64,000 nt of DNA, taken from NCBI GenBank assembly GCA_020851565.1, contig JADZCN010000161.1, positions 1-64,000 on the forward strand, read 5' to 3'. The stretch's first letter is position 1; every line of letters begins with the position of its first letter. Shown here in pieces: positions 58,085-64,000 of the stretch. This DNA comes from Acidobacteriota bacterium (GTDB lineage Bacteria > Acidobacteriota > Vicinamibacteria > Vicinamibacterales > UBA2999). A program made the position numbers and the translations under genes. Below the pieces are notes generated by a model. That model was given only the letters and a program-made list of their open reading frames with translations. It was not told the DNA's origin and searched no databases.

Positions 58085-58720
58085 TCACCGACCGCCTGCG
58101 GCCGGCGAGCCGCCTCCGGGGCTCACCAGGGTCGCGATGCGATAGGCCCCGCCAAACGCGACCGGCTCGTCGTGCTCGATGACGAGTGGTGTCCCCGCCA
58201 TCAACGGGCCCAGTCGACGATTCAGGTCCGAGAACAATGGCTTCGCAAGCGCGTTGAGCAGCCGACGCTTCAGCGAGGGGTGTTCCTCGTCCCTCAGGAA
58301 CTTGTCGAAGACCGCTATCCGGCCGCCGGGTTTCAGCACCCGGACAGCCTCCCTCAGGCCGCGTTCCGGCTGCGGCATGACCGCAAGGATGAGGTGCATC
58401 ACGACGGCGTCGAACGACGAGTCGGGAAATGCCAGCTGTCTCGCATCCATGATGCGCGTTGTCACGGCCCGGCCGGCGCCAGCGGCCCGGCGCTCCAGCT
58501 GCTTCAGCATCGCCGGCGTGACGTCAATCGCGGTGACGTGGACGTTCGACGGCAGGAACTCCAGATCCAGGCCCGTGCCGGCGCCGACGATCAGCACGCG
58601 GTCGCCGGGAGTGAGCTGCAGTCGGCCAATCGATAACCGCCGGGCGGCGTCGAAGCCTGCGGCACCGGCGATCGCGTCGTACGCTGGCGCCCAGAACGTG
58701 TAACGGAGTCGATTCCACAT
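58085..58720 (-). CDS. SAM-dependent class I methyltransferase
   Basis: A 211-residue enzyme. SAM binding is seen in VLIVGAGTGLDLEFLP, VTAIDVTPAMLKQLERRA and IMDARQLAFPDSSFDAVVMH. UbiE/phospholipid N-methyltransferase-like proteins share this layout, with the substrate unknown. The ATG 58720 follows the stop of the membrane-protein gene by 2 bases, so they are a coupled pair. Confidence 0.87.
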   Translation of the reverse strand: MWNRLRYTFWAPAYDAIAGAAGFDAARRLSIGRLQLTPGDRVLIVGAGTGLDLEFLPSNVHVTAIDVTPAMLKQLERRAAGAGRAVTTRIMDARQLAFPDSSFDAVVMHLILAVMPQPERGLREAVRVLKPGGRIAVFDKFLRDEEHPSLKRRLLNALAKPLFSDLNRRLGPLMAGTPLVIEHDEPVAFGGAYRIATLVSPGGGSPAAGGR

Positions 58721-58722
58721 GA

Positions 58723-59148
58723 TCAGGTCCTGGCGTGACTCGCGACGAGCCCGCGTCGCAGGAGCCAGGCGAGGCCGGCCGCGGCGCCGACGTCGTACGC
58801 GAGACACCAGGCCGGCCACCAGGCCGGCACCCCGGCGTTCTCGACAACCTGGCCATGAACGGCATCGAAGACGCCATGGCTGGCCAGCGCCACGACGACG
58901 ATCCACGCGCTCGACTTGAACCCGGCAACGGCCGCAGCCGCGAACAGCGTCATCACCACCGACTCGATGACCACCGCCTGGATCGAGCCGCTCATCGCCG
59001 CGAACAGCACGTAGTACGACGCAATCACGATCATCACGGTCGGGTAGAACGCGCGATCGCGATCGAACCCCACTTGCCTCGCGAACACTGCGACGCCGAC
59101 CGAGAGCACGATGCCGATAGCGTATGGCATGACGGACTGAGTGGACAT
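58723..59148 (-). CDS. Four-TM membrane protein of unknown function
   Basis: A 141-residue protein with four hydrophobic helices (YAIGIVLSVGVAVFARQVGF, FYPTVMIVIASYYVLFAAM, AVVIESVVMTLFAAAAVAGF, CLAYDVGAAAGLAWLL). AAGGAG precedes the ATG. The first codons (M-S-T-Q-S) and the ~125 bp before them are duplicated, in diverged form, in front of the Cys-rich peptide gene at 61.3 kb. It is coupled to the methyltransferase gene. Confidence 0.78.
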   Translation of the reverse strand: MSTQSVMPYAIGIVLSVGVAVFARQVGFDRDRAFYPTVMIVIASYYVLFAAMSGSIQAVVIESVVMTLFAAAAVAGFKSSAWIVVVALASHGVFDAVHGQVVENAGVPAWWPAWCLAYDVGAAAGLAWLLRRGLVASHART

Positions 59149-59262
59149 CAGAAGCTCCTTCCCTGGAGTTGGCGTGTCAACAGGGAAGAACAGTGTCCCA
59201 CCCGGGCCGGCGACAGGATTGCATGGAGCGGCTGTTGTCCTTGAACGAACCGGCTATTCGGA
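59137..59262. repeat. Leader block A (partner of 61296-61426)
   Basis: About 125 bp covering the start and leader of the membrane-protein gene and the last codons of the AraC gene. It is clearly similar to block B at 61296-61426: shared runs include ATCAGAAGCTCC, the GCGGCT-TTGTCCTTGAA stretch and CGGCT-TTCGGA, with small indels between. Confidence 0.8.
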
Positions 59263-60036
59263 CGTGTTGAACGGCGAGGCAATCTGGACGAAATCGCCGC
59301 GCATCAGCGCCGAGGGCGCCATGCCGACCATCTGGTAGAACGTCCTTGTCAGGTGCGCGGCGTCCGCGAAGTCGGCCGCGTGTGCCGCGGCCGCAATTGT
59401 TCGCTCGGAGGCGACGGCCACCATGGCGCGCGTCAACTTGCGCCACAGCATATACCGACTGAACGGAAGGCCGACCTGCTCCTTGAACAGGTGGGCAAAG
59501 CGGGTGGGCGAAAGGCACGCCAGGCCCGCGGCGCTGTCGAGTGACATCCGCAGGTCGTCCGATTCCCGAATCGCGTCGAGGACCGTGGTCACGCGCGAAT
59601 CGAACCGGCGCGTCGGGGCCGGGCCTGGCCTCAATCCCTGTACACAGCCGCGAACCAGTGCCGCGACGTCTTCAACTTCATCCGGTCGTTCGGCGAACGC
59701 GCGCACCGCCGGCACGATCGACTCCAGCCGCGCATCCGGGACGCTCGTGATGTCCTGCCGAAGAGACGAGGACAACCAGGCACCCTCGCTCGATTCCGGA
59801 TCGACGAAGGCCATCACCCCGAGTGCGCCGTTGCAGTCGAAGGAGTGCTCGGCGTCGGCCCGCACGACGATGCCGCGGCTCTCGCGCCAGCCGCCGTCCT
59901 TGCCGCGGATGGCGACGCACCCGTCGAGCGCGATCACGACCTGGATCGCGTGGTGTGCATGGGAGGGCACGGCCCCCTGGGCCCTGGCGGTCAGAAGGAA
60001 GCCGCCCTCCCACAGGTACCACCGCGGGGCGCTCAA
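59254..60036 (-). CDS. AraC-family transcriptional regulator
   Basis: A 260-residue regulator. An N-terminal cupin-like ligand domain (SHAHHAIQVVIALDGCVAIRG) is followed by two helix-turn-helix units (DSAAGLACLSPTRFAHLFKEQ, AAAHAADFADAAHLTRTFYQM, and MAPSALM). The start is TTG 60036; no ATG is available in frame after the upstream stop. It precedes the membrane-protein/methyltransferase pair, which it could control, as well as the similar leader at 61.3 kb. Confidence 0.85.
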   Translation of the reverse strand: MSAPRWYLWEGGFLLTARAQGAVPSHAHHAIQVVIALDGCVAIRGKDGGWRESRGIVVRADAEHSFDCNGALGVMAFVDPESSEGAWLSSSLRQDITSVPDARLESIVPAVRAFAERPDEVEDVAALVRGCVQGLRPGPAPTRRFDSRVTTVLDAIRESDDLRMSLDSAAGLACLSPTRFAHLFKEQVGLPFSRYMLWRKLTRAMVAVASERTIAAAAHAADFADAAHLTRTFYQMVGMAPSALMRGDFVQIASPFNTSE

Positions 60037-60142
60037 CCAGCGGTACGGCTCGTCGTTCGGCGTGTAAGCCAGGCCGGCATTCTACCAGCGGCTGCCGTAA
60101 TGACCCCGTAGATTGAGACGAATCGCACGACTGCCTCGCGCT

Positions 60143-61105
60143 TCACACCGTGATGGCGACTTTCCCTCGCGCGCGTCCCTCCTCGACGTAGCGAATGGCG
60201 GCAGGAACCTCGCTCAGTGGAAATCGGCGGTCAATCACAGGTCTGACCTTCCCCGCCTCGCAGAGCTCCTTCAGGAACAGCAGGTCAGCCTGGGTGGGCC
60301 TCATCAGCACGTGTCCCAACGTCTGATGCCCCATCGATAGCACGGGTCCGAACAGTAGCGCGTCAATCAGCTGGCGATTGGAGCCGCCAGTCATCGTGTA
60401 GGCGCCGTCTGCGCTGAGGGCACGCTTGTAGTCCCAAATCGACCGATCTCCGTTCACAGCCATGATCAGGTCGTATCGTTGTCCGAGCGCCGCGAAATCG
60501 TCTTTCGTGTAGTCGAGCACGTGGTCCGCGCCAATCGAGCGCACCATGTCGATGTTCCTTGTGCTACAGACGCCGGTTACCTCGGCTCCGAACGTCTTGG
60601 CAATCTGGACCGCGAACGTCCCGACACCGCCGGATGCGCCGTTGATCAGCACCCGCCGCGCGCGCTCTATCCGGCCCTTCCGAAGGCCCTGAAGCGCCGT
60701 GCATCCAGCGGTTGGTATCGCCGCCGCCTCCTCAAACGACAAGTTGGCTGGTTTCAAGGCGAGCGCCTTGTCCGGTGCGACCGCGAACTCCGCGTACGCA
60801 CCGAAGCCACACCGGGAGAGCTCTCCGAACACGTGGTCGCCCGGGCGGAACCGGGTGACCTGCCGGCCGACCGCTTCGACGCGGCCGGCGATGTCGTTGC
60901 CGATGGTCTTGAATCTCGGTTTGCGAAGCCCGGCGACGAGACGGAATGGCAGTGGCGTACCGCGCAGCATGTGCCGGTCGCCTGCGTTCGCGGATGCTGC
61001 CAGCACTCTCACCAACACGTCGTCATCACCCACGGCCGGAAGCGGGACCTCCTCGAGGCGCAGCACGTCGGGCGGTCCATAGGTCTCGCGGACGATGGCT
61101 TTCAT
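60143..61105 (-). CDS. NAD(P)-dependent medium-chain oxidoreductase
   Basis: A 320-residue zinc-free MDR-type reductase of the quinone oxidoreductase group. The NADPH-binding motif is INGASGGVGTFAVQIAKTF, and the N-terminal GroES-like domain begins with MKAIVRETYG. The family reduces quinones or enals and often responds to electrophiles. It lies 99 bp downstream of the Cys-rich peptide gene on the same strand and may be in its operon. Confidence 0.88.
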   Translation of the reverse strand: MKAIVRETYGPPDVLRLEEVPLPAVGDDDVLVRVLAASANAGDRHMLRGTPLPFRLVAGLRKPRFKTIGNDIAGRVEAVGRQVTRFRPGDHVFGELSRCGFGAYAEFAVAPDKALALKPANLSFEEAAAIPTAGCTALQGLRKGRIERARRVLINGASGGVGTFAVQIAKTFGAEVTGVCSTRNIDMVRSIGADHVLDYTKDDFAALGQRYDLIMAVNGDRSIWDYKRALSADGAYTMTGGSNRQLIDALLFGPVLSMGHQTLGHVLMRPTQADLLFLKELCEAGKVRPVIDRRFPLSEVPAAIRYVEEGRARGKVAITV

Positions 61106-61204
61106 CGTGTTGCTCCTGGGGCCGGCTTGACGAGGCTCACCGGGCGCAAACGGGGCCCCTGGCCAGGCAGCCGTGTGAGCGATGGCGTGCGCACTCGGCG
61201 TACA

Positions 61205-61309
61205 TTACCGTCTCTCCGCCTGGCGCGCGTTCGCGTGCTGGCAGCCTTTGCAGGTGCATTCGGAACCAGTGCAGGCCGGGCACGCACAAACCGTCGATTG
61301 AGTGGACAT
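61205..61309 (-). CDS. 34-residue Cys-rich peptide (metallothionein-like)
   Basis: A small frame with ATG at 61309, GGGAG ribosome site upstream and TAA at 61205-61207. It encodes six Cys in two identical CXCXXC clusters separated by four residues (CACPAC, then TGSE, then CTCKGC), which suits binding of Zn, Cd or Cu. The N-terminus MSTQS equals that of the membrane protein at 59148. The tail (QHANARQAERR) is hydrophilic. Too short to be found by length alone; it is supported by the Cys pattern, ribosome site and duplicated leader. It may be co-transcribed with the oxidoreductase gene. Confidence 0.6.
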   Translation of the reverse strand: MSTQSTVCACPACTGSECTCKGCQHANARQAERR

Positions 61310-61426
61310 CAGAAGCTCCCTGGCTGTGTTGACGTGATGTCAACAACGAAATGGAGTATCGCACCAGGCCGGGCAGCCAGGATTGGACGGAGCGGCTATT
61401 GTCCTTGAATGAATCGGCTCTTCGGA
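61296..61426. repeat. Leader block B (partner of 59137-59262)
   Basis: A diverged copy of block A placed in front of the Cys-rich peptide gene. It includes the same first codons and ribosome site. Within it, TGTTGAC-N5-GTCAACA (61327-61345) is a perfect palindrome that is only half kept in block A. Confidence 0.8.
61327..61345. promoter_or_regulatory. Palindrome TGTTGAC-N5-GTCAACA in the peptide gene leader
   Basis: Perfect 7-bp arms with a 5-bp spacer, 18 bp upstream of the peptide start codon. In block A only one arm, TGTTGAC on the minus strand, is intact. It could be an operator or an RNA hairpin in the 5' leader. Confidence 0.55.
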
Positions 61427-61812
61427 ACCCTGCGGCAAGATGTTGAAGGGTGAAGTCCGCCGCGGTCCTTCTCAGATCAGCCGCTACGTTCAATCGACTC
61501 ACGTGGCCGGATCGCTATCGTGAAAAGGACTGCGGCACAGCGCCCGCGATTGAAGGAGCGATGCGATGAAGAGGTCAACCGTCGATCTCGCCTGCGACGC
61601 CTCTGCCGAGCCGCGAAGGGTCAGCTGACGGTGATGACGAACGCCCGAGTCGTCTGCGTGGACGGAGTCGGTGCCGTGGAGGCAGTCGTCGTGCACCATA
61701 CGCGAACCGGGCGGCTGCGCGCGGTGAACACGTCGCTATGCCTGTCGTGCGACGGTTCGACGGCGACCAGCACGCGGGAGGAGGGGGGACGTCTCTGAAT
61801 CCGGGGGGCGGC
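61427..61812. other. 386-bp stretch with no recognised gene
   Basis: Between leader block B and the 3' end of the ADOP gene. Short frames on both strands exist (66 and 92 codons) but show no family or ribosome-site support. It probably contains the promoter of the peptide gene and remnants of a duplicated copy of the AraC region. Confidence 0.4.
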
Positions 61813-64000
61813 CTATTCCTGCCGCAACGTGCGCATGGGGTCGACCCTGGCCGCGCGGGCCGCCGGAATCCATGCCGCCAGCAGGCACGCCGCCACGATC
61901 ACGCCGAGGCTCACGAGATAGGCCACCGGATCGGCGACGTGCACGATCTGCGAGATCAGCGCGCCCACCGGCGTCGCCAGCACCGCCGCCGCGAGCGCCG
62001 CCGCACATGCGGCGCCCGCCACCAGACCGATCATCACGGGCAACGTCGTCTGGGCGAGGATCAGCTCCGTCACCTTGTGCGCGGAGGCGCCGAGCGCCAT
62101 CCGTACGCCAATCTCGCGCCTGCGCTGCTCGACCAGGTAGGACAGCACGCTGAACAAACCCGAGACCGTCAGCAACAAGGCGAGCCCGCCCAGAATCAGC
62201 GACACCCAGAAGGCGACCTGCAGGAAGAAGGTCTCGAGCCTTGCCACCGTGCGCAGGGTGATGATCTGCCCCATGTTCGGATCCACCTTCGTCAGGCGCT
62301 CGAGCAGCGCCTGCCGCGCGAGGCCCGGCTCGCCCTGCACGCGGGCGACCACCGACGTCTTCGCGACATCGAGGCTCGTGGGAAGGAAGACGCCGGCCTC
62401 CTTCACGTCCGTGAAGCGAAAGCCGCGCACGTCGCGCGCGACGCCGACGACCGTCACCGAACGCGCCTGCACCAGCGCCTCATCCGGTGGCGCGTCGGGA
62501 TTGACCCTCAGGAGCCCGCCCGGCGCCTGGAGGCCGGCAGCGGGGGCGAGCCGGAGCGTCTCGCCTACTGCCTCGCCGTTGGGCCACAGCGCGCGCGCCA
62601 CCGATTCGGCGACGATCGCCACCGAATGGTGGTCGCGCTCCCATTCCATGAACGCGCGCCCGCGCACGATGGGGACGCCGAGCACGTCGAAGTACGATCC
62701 GGACACGGCCTTGAACGCCACCGCCGTCTTGCCCGAGCCGCCCTCGGCAAAGGCCACGCGCAACGGCGCGAGCAACTGTGGCCTCACGGCGGCGTGCGCC
62801 GTGACAGCCGTGTCCCTCGTCACGGCCTGGACCATCGCCGTGCGCGTCGTTTCGTTGTCGAGGTCGATCGACACCGTATCGGCGGTGCGGAAACCTGGAT
62901 CGAACTGCGCAGACGCAATCGCGCTGCGAAGGAAGATCGCCGCGCAAATCAGCAGCAGCGCCGATGCGAACACCTGCAGGCCAATCAGCGCGTTGCGCGC
63001 CCGGCCGGGCCGCGCGTCCTTCACCAGCTCCCCGCGGAGAGTTCGCACCGGGTCGATCGCCGTCGCGTGTAGCGCCGGCATCAGCGCGAAGAGTCCGGTG
63101 GCCGCCAACGCGGCGGCTACGAGGAACACCGCGACCCGCCAATCGGCCGCCGGCACGTTGAGGTTGACGTCGCCGATATCGACCGGCATGGTGCGCAGCG
63201 CCCAGTAGACCGCGCCCTCGAGCGCCAGGCGCGAGATCAGGTAGCCGCCCGCAGCCGCGGCCAGCCCCAGCAGCACGCTCTCGGTCATCAGCTGGCGGAC
63301 GATGCGCCGCCGCGATGCACCAATCGAGAGTCGGATGCCAATCTCCCGCTGCCGGGCCACTCCCCGTGCCAGCAGCAGGTTGGCGACGTTGGCGCACCCG
63401 ATCATCAGGATCAATCCGAAGGCGACGAAGAGCGGTGCGAAGACCGCGATGGCTTCCAGCGGCTGCGGGACGGTACCGCGCCGTGGCAGCAGGTCGAGGT
63501 GAGTGGAGCGCCGTTCGGGGGTGTCCGCAGACTGGTTCGAATCCCAGGCGGCCAGTTGCGCGCGAGCGTTCTCCTTCGACACGCCCGGTTTCAGCCGGCC
63601 GACGATCTCCAGGCCGGCGGCGTTCTCGCGGCCGCGATCGGCAGGAAGGAACTGCGAGCGCTGTGACAACGGCGCCCACGCGTCGGGGCCGCTCACCTCG
63701 AGACCCCGGAAGCCCGCGGGCGTGACGCCGATGATCTCGAACGGCACGCCGTTGACGAGCACCGTCCGGCCGAGCACTCCCGGGTCACGATTGAAGTGCC
63801 GATCCCACCCCTTGTGGCTCAGCACGATCACCGCGTGGCCGCCCGAACGCGCATCGTCGGCCGCCATGAGCGCGCGGCCCATGATCGGCTTCACCCGGAC
63901 GACATCGAAGAAGTTTCCGGTGACGAGCGTGACCGCCATGATCCGGCCATCGACGTGGAGGTCGATTTCGGGCACGGTGGCGAACGCGTCGGTGAAGACG
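61813..64000 (-). CDS. ADOP-type ABC transporter permease (5' end beyond window)
   Basis: At least 729 residues of a third acidobacterial duplicated orphan permease, running out of the window at its N-terminus. The outer domain (ITGNFFDVVRV-type stretch TLVTGNFFDVVRVKPIMGR, IIGVTPAGFRGLEV) is followed by two FtsX modules: IGCANVANLLLARGVARQ and RRREIGVRMALGASAHKV. It ends in the family AARAARVDPMRTLRQE. The GTG at 63975 is only an internal codon, since the frame continues upstream. No PadR partner is visible within the window. Confidence 0.92.
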   Translation of the reverse strand, partial: VFTDAFATVPEIDLHVDGRIMAVTLVTGNFFDVVRVKPIMGRALMAADDARSGGHAVIVLSHKGWDRHFNRDPGVLGRTVLVNGVPFEIIGVTPAGFRGLEVSGPDAWAPLSQRSQFLPADRGRENAAGLEIVGRLKPGVSKENARAQLAAWDSNQSADTPERRSTHLDLLPRRGTVPQPLEAIAVFAPLFVAFGLILMIGCANVANLLLARGVARQREIGIRLSIGASRRRIVRQLMTESVLLGLAAAAGGYLISRLALEGAVYWALRTMPVDIGDVNLNVPAADWRVAVFLVAAALAATGLFALMPALHATAIDPVRTLRGELVKDARPGRARNALIGLQVFASALLLICAAIFLRSAIASAQFDPGFRTADTVSIDLDNETTRTAMVQAVTRDTAVTAHAAVRPQLLAPLRVAFAEGGSGKTAVAFKAVSGSYFDVLGVPIVRGRAFMEWERDHHSVAIVAESVARALWPNGEAVGETLRLAPAAGLQAPGGLLRVNPDAPPDEALVQARSVTVVGVARDVRGFRFTDVKEAGVFLPTSLDVAKTSVVARVQGEPGLARQALLERLTKVDPNMGQIITLRTVARLETFFLQVAFWVSLILGGLALLLTVSGLFSVLSYLVEQRRREIGVRMALGASAHKVTELILAQTTLPVMIGLVAGAACAAALAAAVLATPVGALISQIVHVADPVAYLVSLGVIVAACLLAAWIPAARAARVDPMRTLRQE

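Noticed and set aside
59161-59182. TTGACA-like sequence in leader A as a -35
   Set aside because: It lies too near the start codon to leave room for a -10 and a ribosome site.
61137-61502. A 121-codon minus-strand frame overlapping the Cys-rich peptide
   Set aside because: It mixes the tail of the duplicated AraC-like region with noncoding sequence; no start site or domain. The shorter Cys-rich frame is better supported.
61499-61798. Two short frames (66 and 92 codons) on opposite strands
   Set aside because: No ribosome site, domain or conservation evidence.
61813-63975. GTG at 63975 as the start of the third ADOP gene
   Set aside because: The frame remains open to the window end, and ADOPs normally have about 100 more residues upstream, so the gene is only cut by the window.

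Overview
The window is GC-rich and reads as a piece of an Acidobacteriota chromosome, probably Vicinamibacteria-like. This is inferred from gene content, not from a marker gene. The clues are three large MacB/FtsX-type permeases of the acidobacterial duplicated orphan permease (ADOP) type (two with a PadR repressor in front), an ECF sigma factor overlapping a Ser/Thr kinase-TPR gene, a kinase fused to a TolB-like propeller, Tat-exported amidohydrolases, and many isolated one- or two-gene regulatory units. No tRNA, rRNA, CRISPR array, transposase or prophage was found. It looks like ordinary accessory chromosome with several decaying or atypical enzymes.

Layout. 1-7.9 kb: an 8-bp minisatellite, a membrane-anchored thioredoxin, a 2OG-Fe(II) oxygenase, a PLP cysteine-synthase-like enzyme divergent from a GlxA/AraC regulator, a DUF3592-like protein, a class-V aminotransferase, a coupled DoxX-hydrolase fusion plus double-YCII pair, and a lipoprotein. 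7.9-12.0 kb: a Tat-exported molybdenum aldehyde oxidoreductase of PaoABC type (FeS, Mo and FAD/4Fe-4S subunits). 12.2-15.4 kb: sigma factor-kinase pair. 15.4-18.4 kb: TonB receptor with a His-rich exported protein. 18.5-19.5 kb: cupin plus TetR regulator under a NemR-box palindrome. 19.5-22.1 kb: GH13 enzyme and ArfB. 22.2-27.1 kb: PadR-ADOP-PQQ-propeller operon with a long operator palindrome. 27.1-33.8 kb: exported atypical alanine racemase, an operon of pseudo-HtrA plus two cation/proton antiporters, and a Tat amidohydrolase. 33.9-41.5 kb: PEGA protein, vanadium-haloperoxidase-like protein, kinase-propeller, secreted receiver-like protein, beta-barrel, and a winged-helix/FHA regulator. 41.6-48.5 kb: metallo-hydrolase, two gene remnants, Tat aminotransferase, MFS/LysR divergent pair, amidohydrolase. 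48.6-57 kb: second PadR-ADOP pair, ChrB-MFS operon, secreted protein, defective-looking serine hydrolase, ankyrin protein. 57-61.3 kb: TetR/DHFR-like pair, methyltransferase-membrane protein operon, AraC regulator, oxidoreductase and an unlisted 34-residue Cys-rich peptide. 61.8-64 kb: a third ADOP permease cut by the window end.

The most notable observations are: (i) the tiny CXCXXC-X4-CXCXXC peptide at 61205-61309, whose leader is a diverged copy of the leader of the membrane-protein gene 2 kb away; (ii) two promoters with the same spacing, carrying CTGA boxes phased at 11 bp exactly 50 bp upstream of the -10, in front of the haloperoxidase-like and receiver-like genes; (iii) several enzymes that keep their fold signature but lack a catalytic residue (alanine racemase Tyr to Phe, haloperoxidase His to Leu, serine hydrolase without SxxK, HtrA-like protein without a GNSGG motif); (iv) short GC-rich minisatellites between genes, one of which also lies inside a coding region.
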